Of a stretch of 47,330 nucleotides of DNA, positions 1 to 8,231 are shown piece after piece. Both the position numbers and the translations under genes were made by a program. Each line of letters opens with the position of its first letter. The stretch's first letter is position 1. A model generated the notes under the pieces. That model had not been told where the DNA came from and did not search any database. It was given only the letters and a program-made list of their open reading frames with translations. This DNA comes from Cryomorphaceae bacterium (GTDB lineage Bacteria; Bacteroidota; Bacteroidia; Flavobacteriales; Schleiferiaceae): NCBI GenBank assembly GCA_020832345.1, contig JAFIEY010000126.1:1-47330 (forward strand). The letters are read 5' to 3'.

Positions 1-87
1 GCGTATTATTACCACGTAAAAGCCCGTGGTAGATTTGAATCTCAGCATGTAGATGAAAGGGGATATTTAAACCTTTACAGGTAGGAT
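1..87 (+). CDS. C-terminal end of a T9SS type B (gliding motility-associated) secreted protein, partial
   Basis: The first 87 bases are open in frame 1 and end in TAG. They encode about 28 residues finishing GYLNLYR. The pattern of aromatic residues, VKARG and a final leucine-arginine matches the last strand of the gliding motility-associated C-terminal domain (CHU_C, T9SS type B). The two complete genes downstream end in the same way (GTVYLLR and GTLYLLR). The protein would be exported through the T9SS to the cell surface or medium. The rest of the gene is outside the window, so its N-terminal domains are unknown. It could be a third member of the tandem LamG family, but the visible tail is too short to prove this. 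Confidence 0.6.
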
Positions 88-240
88 TTTAATTTGCTTC
101 CTTTCGAAAAGCTTGATGGCTGAAATTTTTGAAAATAGCTTTGTAGTTTATCTGCCCTTGGAAAACCCAATAATGTTGGCTTTTAATAATTTGACCATAC
201 TGTAGAATTATATAGTATCAAGTGGAACCATTTTATTTCA

Positions 241-248
241 TACTTTTG
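241..248 (+). promoter_or_regulatory. Possible Bacteroidota -7 box upstream of the first LamG gene
   Basis: TACTTTTG fits the TAnnTTTG -7 consensus, but no convincing TTTG -33 element lies 19-21 bp upstream, so this is weak. It would give a leader of about 130 nt for the gene starting at 388. I see nothing else in the AT-rich gap 88-387: no RNA gene, no long palindrome and no credible small ORF. Confidence 0.22.
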
Positions 249-387
249 CCATGGCTAAAACACTTTAAATTATCCTTTCAATTTAGCTTGGATAATTTGA
301 AATAATGGTTGACTAAGTGGCGTCTTTACGGTATCGAAAGAGCTTTTCTTTTGTTGTCCAAATTTTGCTGTTTAACCATAATGACTA

Positions 388-2637
388 ATGATGCACACAA
401 TCAGAATATTGATTTGGACTATCGGGTTTTCTTTGATGGCCAATGTATCAATGGCTCAAAATCTCCCTGGTAGCGGCAATGCGACAACCGACTTTAATCC
501 CGGTTATGTCGAAATTGAGGATTTCCCCAGGGTGGAATTTCCCATAACTCTTACGGCATGGGTTAGATTGGAACCCTTTAATCCACCGCCTTCAATTGCG
601 AGATTCCCTATTTTTTCTACAGGGCAGGGAACCGGAACAGCATATAGAGGTTTGTCTTTTCAAATGGTTCGTCAGGGGAGTATTCCATACCTTGAAGTTC
701 AATGGGGAAATGGAGCCTGTCTTGCGTTAAATTGTGTGAGAACTTTTAGGGCATTTGTAAATGTAAATGTTGTAAATGCTGATCAAATGATTCATGTTGC
801 AGCTGTTATACATAGCGTTAATCAAGTCCAATTTTATCTCAATGGCCAATTGGTTAATTCCTTTCAGCAAGGAAACCCATCTATTTTACAGCCGGCGTAC
901 TCGCCTGCAATCGAAACAAACTTTGCTCGGATTGGATCTCACCAAGCAGGTGGCACTGATTTTTTCGATGGCTCTATTGATGAAATTACCATTTGGGATA
1001 CTGCGAGAACTTTGAATCAAATTAGGGAATTTATGTGCAAAAAGGTGCCTCCTGCATCAAATAATTTGTTGGCTTATTACAAGCTCGATGAAATAAACGC
1101 AACCGATACGGTAGTGGATAGTTCACCCAACAATTATTTTGGATTACCAGTGGGCACACTTACCAAAGAGTTTTCCGGGGCCGCCATTGGAGATGAATCC
1201 GATTTTAACTATCCGGCAAATACTGGTGTTTTACATATCAATAGTTTGGGTGATACTGTACATGTTACTCGTCCCGGTGTATTGGCAATTGTAGGTGCAC
1301 ATGCTTACACCGTTTTTGCGGAACCAAACCATAAAAACGGTATTGGAGCTGATTCTACTTGTATGCGAGATCGGTATTATGGTGTTTTTTTAGCACATAT
1401 CATGAGACCACCCCCAAGTTTTCCAAATCCAAATCCAAACTATCAAATAATGGATGTGAGTATTCGGGGTAATACACCTCCACCTTTTTTTGGGGTATAT
1501 ATTCGGGGTAGAAATAATGTACCTACTTGGCAATTGCAGGCCGGGCCAAATGCTCAGGGAAATGAAATTACAAACCTTGTCCCTATTCGTCGGGAGTTTT
1601 ACCCCAGAATTGAAGACTTTGATTACGATCCGGATTTGCCGGATACGGTAATAACTTGTAACTTCCCTCTTCTGCTTTCCGCAGCACCACTCGATGTCGG
1701 TTCTTTAAGTTGGAATGATAGCCTCAATACTACAGGTAGAGAATTGTCGGTTTTGAAACCGGGAAATTACACCATTACCGCTACCTCGCCCTGCAGCACA
1801 GGAACCATCACGCAGACCATAACTGTTTTGCCCGATATTGTGGAGGCGGATACGAACTTTTCATTTTGCGAGGGGGATTCTGTTGCGTTTTTAGATACTG
1901 TTTTTCGAGAGGAAGGACAATTTGTGATTACCAGCACGAGTCCACTGTGCGATACTATCTGGGAGGTGAACATAGTTTTTAGTAACCAAACCATACCAAG
2001 AGACACCAGCGTTTCTTTATGTGCTGGGGAGACTTTTGCCGGAGGTGGTAGTGTGTTTACAGAAGCAGGTAATTTCACCTATATCGAACCAAATCCCGAT
2101 GGTTGTGATTTTGAATATAGCTTGGAAATTATCAGACTTTCCGATCCGGAAATTTTCATCGATACTGATGATGAGGAGCTATGCGATGGGGAGGAGCTGA
2201 CTTTAACCGTGGAAAATCATGAAGACTACCCGATTTTGTGGAGTACAGGTGAAACCACCAAATCGATTACTATTTTAACGGGTGGCGACTACTCTGTTCA
2301 GGTTGGTGGGCAATGTGGCTTAAGACATGACACTATTTTTATTTTCCAAAGTAATTGTCGCCCGAAGCTTTATATACCAAATGCTTTTGCGCCCACGGGG
2401 ACTGGCAGGAACGAGCGTTTTGAAGTTAAAGGTGACGGAATTAGGATCTACGAAATTTCAATTTACGACAGATGGGGAAATAAAATTTACCATTCTACGG
2501 ATTTAAATGAATCATGGGACGGGACTTATAACGGACAATTGGTGCCCTCTGCTGTGTATGTCTATGTAATTATCGCAACAGGATTTGAAACACCCGAAGT
2601 GGTTCGGGAACGAGGCACTGTTTATTTGCTTCGTTAA
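388..2637 (+). CDS. Secreted LamG-domain protein with T9SS type B sorting domain (paralogue A)
   Basis: A 749-residue surface or secreted protein. It has an N-terminal signal peptide (residues 1-23, ending SMAQ), then a concanavalin-like LamG jelly-roll domain (about 30-215) with typical segments such as LTAWVRLEP, ARIGSH and DGSIDEITIWDTAR. The middle carries Ig/PKD-like stretches with repeated CEGDS/CAGE motifs. The C-terminal gliding motility-associated domain (about 655-749) includes IPNAFAPTGTGRNERF and YDRWGNKIYH. LamG domains usually bind carbohydrate or protein ligands, so adhesion is a reasonable guess, but the ligand is unknown. The gene at 3112 is a full-length tandem paralogue. 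Two ATG codons (388 and 391) compete for the start; the signal peptide works with either. Confidence 0.85.
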   Translation: MMHTIRILIWTIGFSLMANVSMAQNLPGSGNATTDFNPGYVEIEDFPRVEFPITLTAWVRLEPFNPPPSIARFPIFSTGQGTGTAYRGLSFQMVRQGSIPYLEVQWGNGACLALNCVRTFRAFVNVNVVNADQMIHVAAVIHSVNQVQFYLNGQLVNSFQQGNPSILQPAYSPAIETNFARIGSHQAGGTDFFDGSIDEITIWDTARTLNQIREFMCKKVPPASNNLLAYYKLDEINATDTVVDSSPNNYFGLPVGTLTKEFSGAAIGDESDFNYPANTGVLHINSLGDTVHVTRPGVLAIVGAHAYTVFAEPNHKNGIGADSTCMRDRYYGVFLAHIMRPPPSFPNPNPNYQIMDVSIRGNTPPPFFGVYIRGRNNVPTWQLQAGPNAQGNEITNLVPIRREFYPRIEDFDYDPDLPDTVITCNFPLLLSAAPLDVGSLSWNDSLNTTGRELSVLKPGNYTITATSPCSTGTITQTITVLPDIVEADTNFSFCEGDSVAFLDTVFREEGQFVITSTSPLCDTIWEVNIVFSNQTIPRDTSVSLCAGETFAGGGSVFTEAGNFTYIEPNPDGCDFEYSLEIIRLSDPEIFIDTDDEELCDGEELTLTVENHEDYPILWSTGETTKSITILTGGDYSVQVGGQCGLRHDTIFIFQSNCRPKLYIPNAFAPTGTGRNERFEVKGDGIRIYEISIYDRWGNKIYHSTDLNESWDGTYNGQLVPSAVYVYVIIATGFETPEVVRERGTVYLLR

Positions 2638-2650
2638 GGATTATTTTAAG

Positions 2651-2675
2651 TTTAACTCCTTTGTTTCGAGTTAAA
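2651..2675 (+). terminator. Terminator-like hairpin after LamG paralogue A
   Basis: TTTAACTC (2651-2658) and GAGTTAAA (2668-2675) form a perfect 8-bp stem with a 9-nt loop, 14 nt after the stop codon. The stem is AT-rich and only a short T tract follows, so termination may be inefficient. Confidence 0.4.
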
Positions 2676-2807
2676 TTTGCCCGCACCTTACTTTTATAGT
2701 CACATTAGTTGATCCGTAATTTGGGGCATTTTTTCGGATAATAATTCTTGCACTTTATTCTTTTTGAAAATTCTTTCTTACAGATAATTTCGTATTAAAT
2801 CATTGAG

Positions 2808-2838
2808 TTTGGAGATTGGGGAAAATTGCTTAAATTTG
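2808..2838 (+). promoter_or_regulatory. Bacteroidota-type promoter for LamG paralogue B
   Basis: TTTG (2808-2811), a 19-bp spacer, then TAAATTTG (2831-2838). This matches the TTTG-N19-21-TAnnTTTG consensus of the Bacteroidota primary sigma factor. Transcription would begin near 2845 and give an unusually long leader of about 265 nt that contains the repeat at 2989-3019. The rest of the gap 2639-3111 is very AT-rich and holds no gene I can support. Confidence 0.42.
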
Positions 2839-2988
2839 TGGGCTAGAATGTTTTTGTTTTAATCCAAAATAAATGAACAAGGTTTTTGTATTTTTTTTGA
2901 AAATGTGATTTTTGAATCAAAAAATATTTTTTGGATTGTTTCATTTTTTGTTTGGAATATTCATGAATAATAAAAATTAAAGCCCACC

Positions 2989-3019
2989 CATAACGCCGTC
3001 ATCGGACTTTTATAGACAG
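2989..3019 (+). repeat. Partial copy of the second palindromic repeat family
   Basis: These 31 bases (CATAACGCCGTC, then ATCGGACTTTTATAGACAG) match 37392-37421 except for one extra T. Only this half of the larger palindromic element at 37277-37430 is recognisable here. It is followed by the short perfect palindrome CCAATAATTGG (3020-3030). It lies in the presumed leader of the second LamG gene. Confidence 0.6.
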
Positions 3020-3111
3020 CCAATAATTGGCCGATTTGTGCTGTCCGAATGGCTTGTTGTTTTGAGAATTAAAGATAAAAGTGAACCAACAGCCGTAATA
3101 AACTGTGACCA

Positions 3112-5382
3112 TTGAAGTATGTAATTTACATATTGGCTTTAACCATTTGGCTTTCTTTGATTGCCAATAAATCTATGGCTCAGAATCTTCCAGGAAGTGG
3201 GAATGCCACAACGGGTTTTGGCCCGGGCTATGTAGAGATAGAGGACTTTCCCCGGGTACAGTTTCCTATTACCTTTGCCGCTTGGGTTCGACTTGAACCT
3301 TTTGGCCAGCAGCCCATTACACAGCGATTTCCGATTTTTTCCACTGGTCAGGGTACAGCCACCACCTATCGTGGGATTTCTTTTCAATTGACCCGACAGG
3401 AACACGGCTCCTATATTGAAGTGCAATGGGGTAATGGATTGTGCGCAGGCCCCAATTGCATAAAAACAATTCGACGTTTTTTTAATACTATTCTGGTCAA
3501 TTCCGATCGAATGTTTCATGTGGCTGTCGTTCTGCACAACACCAACCAGGCGACTATTTATGTGAATGGAAATTTTTCGTTTTCGACACCTTCTGAGCAA
3601 GGAAATCCTGCGATTACAAACCCTGCCTATCCACCCCTAAATGAAACAAATTATGCGCGCATCGGGGCTCATCAAGCCGGTGCAACGGACTTTTTTGACG
3701 GCTCGATTGATGAAATAACGGTTTGGAATACCGCCAGGACGCACCATCAAATCAGGGAGTATATGTGCAAAAAAGTGCCGCCTACCGCGAATAATTTACT
3801 GGCTTACTATAAACTGGATGAGCTGAACGCAACGGACACCGTCGTTGATAGTTCCCCAAATAATTTTTTTGGTGTACCCGCCGGAACACAATTGCTCACC
3901 AAAGAATACTCGGGAGCGCCCATTGGCGATGAAGCAGACTATAACGGTCCGGGTGCACTCGGGGTGGTGCATGTGAATAGTTTGGGAGATACCGTTGAAG
4001 TTTCCAACCCATCTGTAGAGCAAGTAACAACTGTTCATGCATATACCGTTTTTTCTGATCCCAATCACAAAAATGGAATCGGTGCAGATTCTTCCTGCAT
4101 GCGCGACCGATACTACGGCGTCTTTTTGGCACACGGCATTCGGTATCTACCCGGAACAATAATTTATCCCCATAACTCAAATTACCAAATTATGGATGTG
4201 AGCATACGGGGAAATACGCCACCAGATTATTTTGGTGTATTTACTCGTGGACGAAATAATTTCATGAACTGGCAATTGGAAACCGGGCCTAATTTACAAG
4301 GAAATGAAATTTTGGATACTGTTCTTATCTGTCGGGAGTTTTACCCCAGATTGGAAGCACCTAAATATGATCCGGATTTACCCGATACTGTTTTTACATG
4401 TTCTTTTCCACTGCTTCTATCAGCAGCAACCCTAGATGTTGGTACACTTAGTTGGGATGACAGTCTTAATACCATGGGCAGGGAATTATCAGTGTTAAAA
4501 CCCGGTAATTATACGATTACCGCTTCATCTTTACCCTGTAGTATTGCATCCATATCCCATACGGTTACGGTATTAGGCGAAACCATTGAGGCTGATACTA
4601 CTTTTAATATTTGTGAGGGAGACTCTGTTGTTTTTTTGGATACAATTTTTAAAGATGAAGGGCAGTTTATGGTTACGAGATCCAGTTCATTTTGCGATAC
4701 GATATGGGAGGTTAATATTGAGGTAAGTAGCCAAACGATACATAGAGATACCGTCGTTTCTTTATGTCCCGGAGAAACTTTTGAGGGCGGGGGAAATGTT
4801 TTTTCTGAAGCCGGAAATTACACTTTCATAGAACCTGACCCTGACGGATGTTTCTTTGAGTATAATTTAGAAATCATTGGGCTTTCGGATTCGGATATTT
4901 ACATTGAATCCGAAAGTGAAAAACTGTGCAATGGTGAGTCTTTGATTTTATCTGTGCGAAACCACGATGGATACCCAATTTTATGGAGTACTGGGGAAAC
5001 CACACAAATGATTGCCATCTTTAGTGGGGGTGAATATGCTGTTCAAGTGGGAGGTCAGTGTGGTTTTCGGCACGATACCATATCCATCCTGCAGGGTGGT
5101 TGTCGTCCCAGACTATTTATTCCAAATGCTTTTGCTCCAACAGGAACGGGAAATAACGAGCGATTTAAGGTGAAAGGCGACGGGATTCAGTCGTATGAAA
5201 TTTCAATTCTCGACCGATGGGGAAATGTAATTTACCACTCCACGGATTTGAGTGAGGCTTGGGACGGAACCTACAAAGGAAAAATGGTGCCTTCTGCTGT
5301 TTACGTTTACTTAATCGTCGTTACAGGATTTGAATCTTCGGAAGTAATTCGAGAACAGGGAACACTTTATTTACTTCGGTAA
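3112..5382 (+). CDS. Secreted LamG-domain protein with T9SS type B sorting domain (paralogue B)
   Basis: A 756-residue tandem paralogue of the gene at 388, with the same order: signal peptide (ends SMAQ), LamG domain, PKD/Ig-like middle, CHU_C sorting domain ending GTLYLLR. Most blocks align almost without gaps, for example NLPGSGNATT, GYVEIEDFPRV and RLFIPNAFAPTGTGNNERF. The start is TTG at 3112; no in-frame ATG gives a complete signal peptide. Its 3' end overlaps the convergent BrkB-family gene by 16 bp. Divergence is clearest around 3420-3620 and 4120-4180. It is likely an exported surface adhesin or coat protein; the ligand is unknown. Confidence 0.85.
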   Translation: MKYVIYILALTIWLSLIANKSMAQNLPGSGNATTGFGPGYVEIEDFPRVQFPITFAAWVRLEPFGQQPITQRFPIFSTGQGTATTYRGISFQLTRQEHGSYIEVQWGNGLCAGPNCIKTIRRFFNTILVNSDRMFHVAVVLHNTNQATIYVNGNFSFSTPSEQGNPAITNPAYPPLNETNYARIGAHQAGATDFFDGSIDEITVWNTARTHHQIREYMCKKVPPTANNLLAYYKLDELNATDTVVDSSPNNFFGVPAGTQLLTKEYSGAPIGDEADYNGPGALGVVHVNSLGDTVEVSNPSVEQVTTVHAYTVFSDPNHKNGIGADSSCMRDRYYGVFLAHGIRYLPGTIIYPHNSNYQIMDVSIRGNTPPDYFGVFTRGRNNFMNWQLETGPNLQGNEILDTVLICREFYPRLEAPKYDPDLPDTVFTCSFPLLLSAATLDVGTLSWDDSLNTMGRELSVLKPGNYTITASSLPCSIASISHTVTVLGETIEADTTFNICEGDSVVFLDTIFKDEGQFMVTRSSSFCDTIWEVNIEVSSQTIHRDTVVSLCPGETFEGGGNVFSEAGNYTFIEPDPDGCFFEYNLEIIGLSDSDIYIESESEKLCNGESLILSVRNHDGYPILWSTGETTQMIAIFSGGEYAVQVGGQCGFRHDTISILQGGCRPRLFIPNAFAPTGTGNNERFKVKGDGIQSYEISILDRWGNVIYHSTDLSEAWDGTYKGKMVPSAVYVYLIVVTGFESSEVIREQGTLYLLR

Positions 5383-6368
5383 GGGGCTTCTTTTTTAGCC
5401 CTGGCTTCACGTTTTCGTTTGCTGCGAATATCGATGGCGAGGTTTTCTTTTCGCAATTTTGCTTGTGCGATACTGGCGTTAAATTCAAACCCAATAATCA
5501 AAACAATGCTGTTGAGGTAAATCCAAAGCAAAATAACCAATAAGGTCCCAATCGATCCGTAGAGTTTATTGTATTGGCTGAAGTTATCAACGTAATAACT
5601 GAAACCTGCGGATGCTAGAATGATCAAAACGGTGGCGATAATTGATCCCGGTGAAAAGAACTTCCAAAGTTCCCGGTTGGCCGGACCAAAATAGTATAAA
5701 ATGGCTATGCTTATATATACAATGAAAAGCATCATTACCCAACGACCAATTTGAATAACGCCCCGAATGGCTTCTGGGATAAAGTTTTGATCGACAAGCC
5801 ACTGTGAAAAACTTTCGGTAAAAATGATCATGGTGACCCCTACCAGAATTAGCAAAGCCAAAATTAGTGTAATGAAAATAGCCACCATTTCTTGTCGCCA
5901 AAAACTTCGGTCACCCAAATTGTGAACCGTCGTATTAAAATTGGTCATTAGGGCGTTAAATCCATTTGCCCCAAAAATTAAACCCATAAAAAAACCAAAA
6001 CTCAAAAGTCCGCCTCGACGATTGGTTATGATATCCTCAATGGTGCTTTCTGCTGCCTCATAAGAATTTGGCGGCATAATATCTTGTAGGAGCTCGAATA
6101 ATTCTTCCTGAAACCCTTCTATTGGAACGTAGGGAATTAAACTGAAAATGAAAATTAATGATGGAAACAACGCCAGAAAAAAGCTGAATGCAATTGATGC
6201 TGCACGCGAAGTAACGTTTCCCTCAATAACGCCGTACCAAAAGAATCGCCCAACATCGTAAAGACTTTGTCCCTGAAAAAACGGGATGGTAATGTATTTA
6301 CTCAATCGGATAAATCGAAGTATCCAATATTTACTTTGTCGGTATTTCTTTTTAAAATATGCAGTCAC
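5367..6368 (-). CDS. YihY/virulence factor BrkB family membrane protein
   Basis: A 333-residue inner-membrane protein of the BrkB/YihY family (Pfam Virul_fac_BrkB), whose biochemical role is still uncertain. Visible family features are the N-terminal SRAASIAFSFFLALFPSLIF segment, about six hydrophobic helices, and the late GSIGTLLVILLWIYLNSIVL signature followed by a basic cytoplasmic tail (RSKRKREARAKK). The start is GTG at 6366-6368; its G is also the last base of the TAG stop of nadC (TAGTG), which implies translational coupling. The 3' end overlaps the convergent LamG gene by 16 bp. Length is normal for the family. Confidence 0.88.
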   Translation of the reverse strand: MTAYFKKKYRQSKYWILRFIRLSKYITIPFFQGQSLYDVGRFFWYGVIEGNVTSRAASIAFSFFLALFPSLIFIFSLIPYVPIEGFQEELFELLQDIMPPNSYEAAESTIEDIITNRRGGLLSFGFFMGLIFGANGFNALMTNFNTTVHNLGDRSFWRQEMVAIFITLILALLILVGVTMIIFTESFSQWLVDQNFIPEAIRGVIQIGRWVMMLFIVYISIAILYYFGPANRELWKFFSPGSIIATVLIILASAGFSYYVDNFSQYNKLYGSIGTLLVILLWIYLNSIVLIIGFEFNASIAQAKLRKENLAIDIRSKRKREARAKKEAPYRSK

Positions 6369-7222
6369 TAGTCAAAAGCTTTTAAACTCATATCTAAACT
6401 TTTCACGGAATGGGTCAAAGCCCCAACTGAAATAAAATCCACTCCGGTTTCGGCATAGGCCACAATGTTTTCCGCTGTAATTCCTCCACTGGCTTCGGTT
6501 TCGCTTCGTCCTGCAATCAATCGAATGGCTTCTGCAATATCACCAAGAGCGTAGTTGTCAAGCATTATTCTGTCCACCGGACCGTGTTTTAAAATCTCTT
6601 CAACTTCGGCTAAATCACGGGACTCAACTTCAATTTTCAGGGAAAGCTGGTTTTCCTTTAAATAATGCCGCACACGATCAATGGCCGGGCCTACACCACC
6701 TGCAAAATCAATGTGATTGTCTTTGAGCATTATCATATCGTACAAGCCAAATCTATGGTTTTGTCCACCCCCGCAATGTACAGCGTATTTTTCCAATAAC
6801 CGCATTCCCGGAGTTGTTTTTCTCGTATCGAGGAGTTTACACTTTGTATGCGCAATCAGTTGTGTGAGTTTGTGGGTTGTGGTGGCAACTCCACTCATCC
6901 TTTGAAGGCAATTTAAAGCCAAACGTTCACCGGCTAATATGCAATGAACACTTGCTTCTAACTCGAGAACGACTTGTCCAGGCTTTACTTTCTCACCATC
7001 TTTTGATAATAGCGTAACGATGGCCTCCGGTTCCAAATATTCAAATATTGATTTTGCAACCTCCAATCCGGAAATAATTCCTGCTTCCTTGATTATCAGG
7101 TTGGCCCTGCCTTTTTCTCCTGCGGAAATACATGCTCGACTGCTGTGATCACCCGATCCCACGTCTTCTTTCAACCACATTCCTATAAAATCCTGCAGTT
7201 GGTCTTTTTCAATGGCCTTCAT
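6368..7222 (-). CDS. nadC: Nicotinate-nucleotide pyrophosphorylase (carboxylating), quinolinate phosphoribosyltransferase
   Basis: A 284-residue cytoplasmic enzyme of de novo NAD synthesis. It converts quinolinate and PRPP to nicotinate mononucleotide, CO2 and pyrophosphate. Recognisable family motifs are EDVGSGDHSS near the N terminus, RMSGVATTTH, LLDTRKTTPGMRLLEKYAV, CGGGQNHRFGLYDMIMLKDN and the C-terminal EASGGI and VDFISVGALTHS. Length is normal. The ATG at 7220-7222 fits the family start. It is the first gene of a two-gene minus-strand unit with the BrkB gene (1-nt overlap). No other nad gene is visible in the window. Confidence 0.95.
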   Translation of the reverse strand: MKAIEKDQLQDFIGMWLKEDVGSGDHSSRACISAGEKGRANLIIKEAGIISGLEVAKSIFEYLEPEAIVTLLSKDGEKVKPGQVVLELEASVHCILAGERLALNCLQRMSGVATTTHKLTQLIAHTKCKLLDTRKTTPGMRLLEKYAVHCGGGQNHRFGLYDMIMLKDNHIDFAGGVGPAIDRVRHYLKENQLSLKIEVESRDLAEVEEILKHGPVDRIMLDNYALGDIAEAIRLIAGRSETEASGGITAENIVAYAETGVDFISVGALTHSVKSLDMSLKAFD

Positions 7223-7307
7223 TAACGAGATGATTTTCTGGCGACAAAACTACGAATGAAACCTACACGACAAGCAACCTTTGATGCATGCCAAAACGAT
7301 AAAGGGT

Positions 7308-7442
7308 GAGTCCACTCAAAAAAGGATGATTTCAATGAAAATCGAGGGGATTTACGAACCAGAGCTAACTATATGTTTGTGACAATTCAAAATCTAACGA
7401 CAAGGAAGATTTTGGCAGAAAGGGACTTTTTGGACCAGACTC
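7308..7442 (+). repeat. MITE-like element, copy 1 (135 bp, long-loop subtype)
   Basis: It begins GAGTCCACTCAAAAAAGG and ends GACTTTTTGGACCAGACTC, so the 17-bp terminal inverted repeats are imperfect. Flanks are AAGGGT (7302-7307) and AAGGTT (7443-7448), a 5/6 match to a 6-bp target duplication. The central loop (AGCTAACTATATGTTTGTGA) is the long version shared with the copy at 34873. It lies between nadC, which is divergent, and rlmH. Confidence 0.85.
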
Positions 7443-7448
7443 AAGGTT

Positions 7449-7573
7449 GAGTCCACTCCAAAAAGGATGATTTCAATCAAAATCGAGGTGATTTTTGAAC
7501 CGGAGCAAGTGAGGATTCAAAAATCTAACGACAAGGAAGATTTTGGCAGAAAGGGACTTTTTGGAGCAGACTC
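7449..7573 (+). repeat. MITE-like element, copy 2 (125 bp, short-loop subtype)
   Basis: It has terminal inverted repeats GAGTCCACTCCAAAAAG and CTTTTTGGAGCAGACTC, flanked on both sides by AAGGTT (7443-7448 and 7574-7579), an exact 6-bp target duplication. Internally GATTTTTGAA and TTCAAAAATC form a second stem. It is almost identical, in inverse orientation, to the copy at 37123. It is in tandem with copy 1, separated by only 6 bp. Confidence 0.9.
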
Positions 7574-7627
7574 AAGGTTTAAATATTCATGCTCAAGAAT
7601 AATACTATGATTAATTTTGCCGAAAAA

Positions 7628-8104
7628 ATGGAAATTGTATTTCTGCGCGTAGGTAAAACGGATATGTCATTTGTTGCTGAGGGTGAAGCACTTTATCATA
7701 ATAGACTGACACATTATTTTTCCAAAATTATAATGCGTGATATTCCTCCCGGTGATGCCGGTAAAAAAACCAAACCCGATTTTGTAAGCCAGAAGGAGGG
7801 AGAAAAATTTCTTTCGGTGATTTCACCAACTGACTTTTTGGTTTTGCTCGATGAAAAGGGAAAGCACTACAACTCCATTGAATTTTCAACGGTTTTACAA
7901 AAATGGATGAATACCGGCCCAAAACGAATGGTTTTTGTTGTAGGGGGCGCATTTGGGTTTAGTCAGGAAGTATATCTTCGGGCCAATGCCAAACTATCTT
8001 TATCGAAAATGACTTTTTCTCATCAAATTATTCGTGTGATTTTTTTGGAGCAGCTATATAGAGCAGCTACTATAATTAAAGGAGAAAAGTATCATAATCC
8101 TTGA
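7628..8104 (+). CDS. rlmH: 23S rRNA (pseudouridine1915-N3)-methyltransferase RlmH
   Basis: A SPOUT-class methyltransferase that uses SAM to methylate pseudouridine 1915 in helix 69 of 23S rRNA. From the ATG at 7628 the protein is 158 residues, the usual size, and begins MEIVFLRVGKT as in the family. In-frame ATGs at 7589 and 7607 would add 13 or 7 residues with no family match, so I prefer 7628. Diagnostic parts are VLLDEKGKHYNS, the SAM-binding GGAFGFS loop and the C-terminal LSKMTFSHQIIRVIFLEQLY ending GEKYHNP. The gene stands alone, just downstream of the two tandem repeats. Confidence 0.93.
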   Translation: MEIVFLRVGKTDMSFVAEGEALYHNRLTHYFSKIIMRDIPPGDAGKKTKPDFVSQKEGEKFLSVISPTDFLVLLDEKGKHYNSIEFSTVLQKWMNTGPKRMVFVVGGAFGFSQEVYLRANAKLSLSKMTFSHQIIRVIFLEQLYRAATIIKGEKYHNP

Positions 8105-8231
8105 GATGAACCACTGATACATCCAAAGTAGCGGTTTATACAGTCTTGTTATTTTTGATGTTAAAAATTTGTCAATACATCATTTTAGTAATACATTGCA
8201 GCGGATTTTAAATGGATTTAATAAAACTTGT

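Noticed and set aside
2907-2923. 17-mer GATTTTTGAATCAAAAA shared with 13332-13348
   Set aside because: It is a short AT-rich near-palindrome with no shared flanks or duplication; chance is a sufficient explanation.
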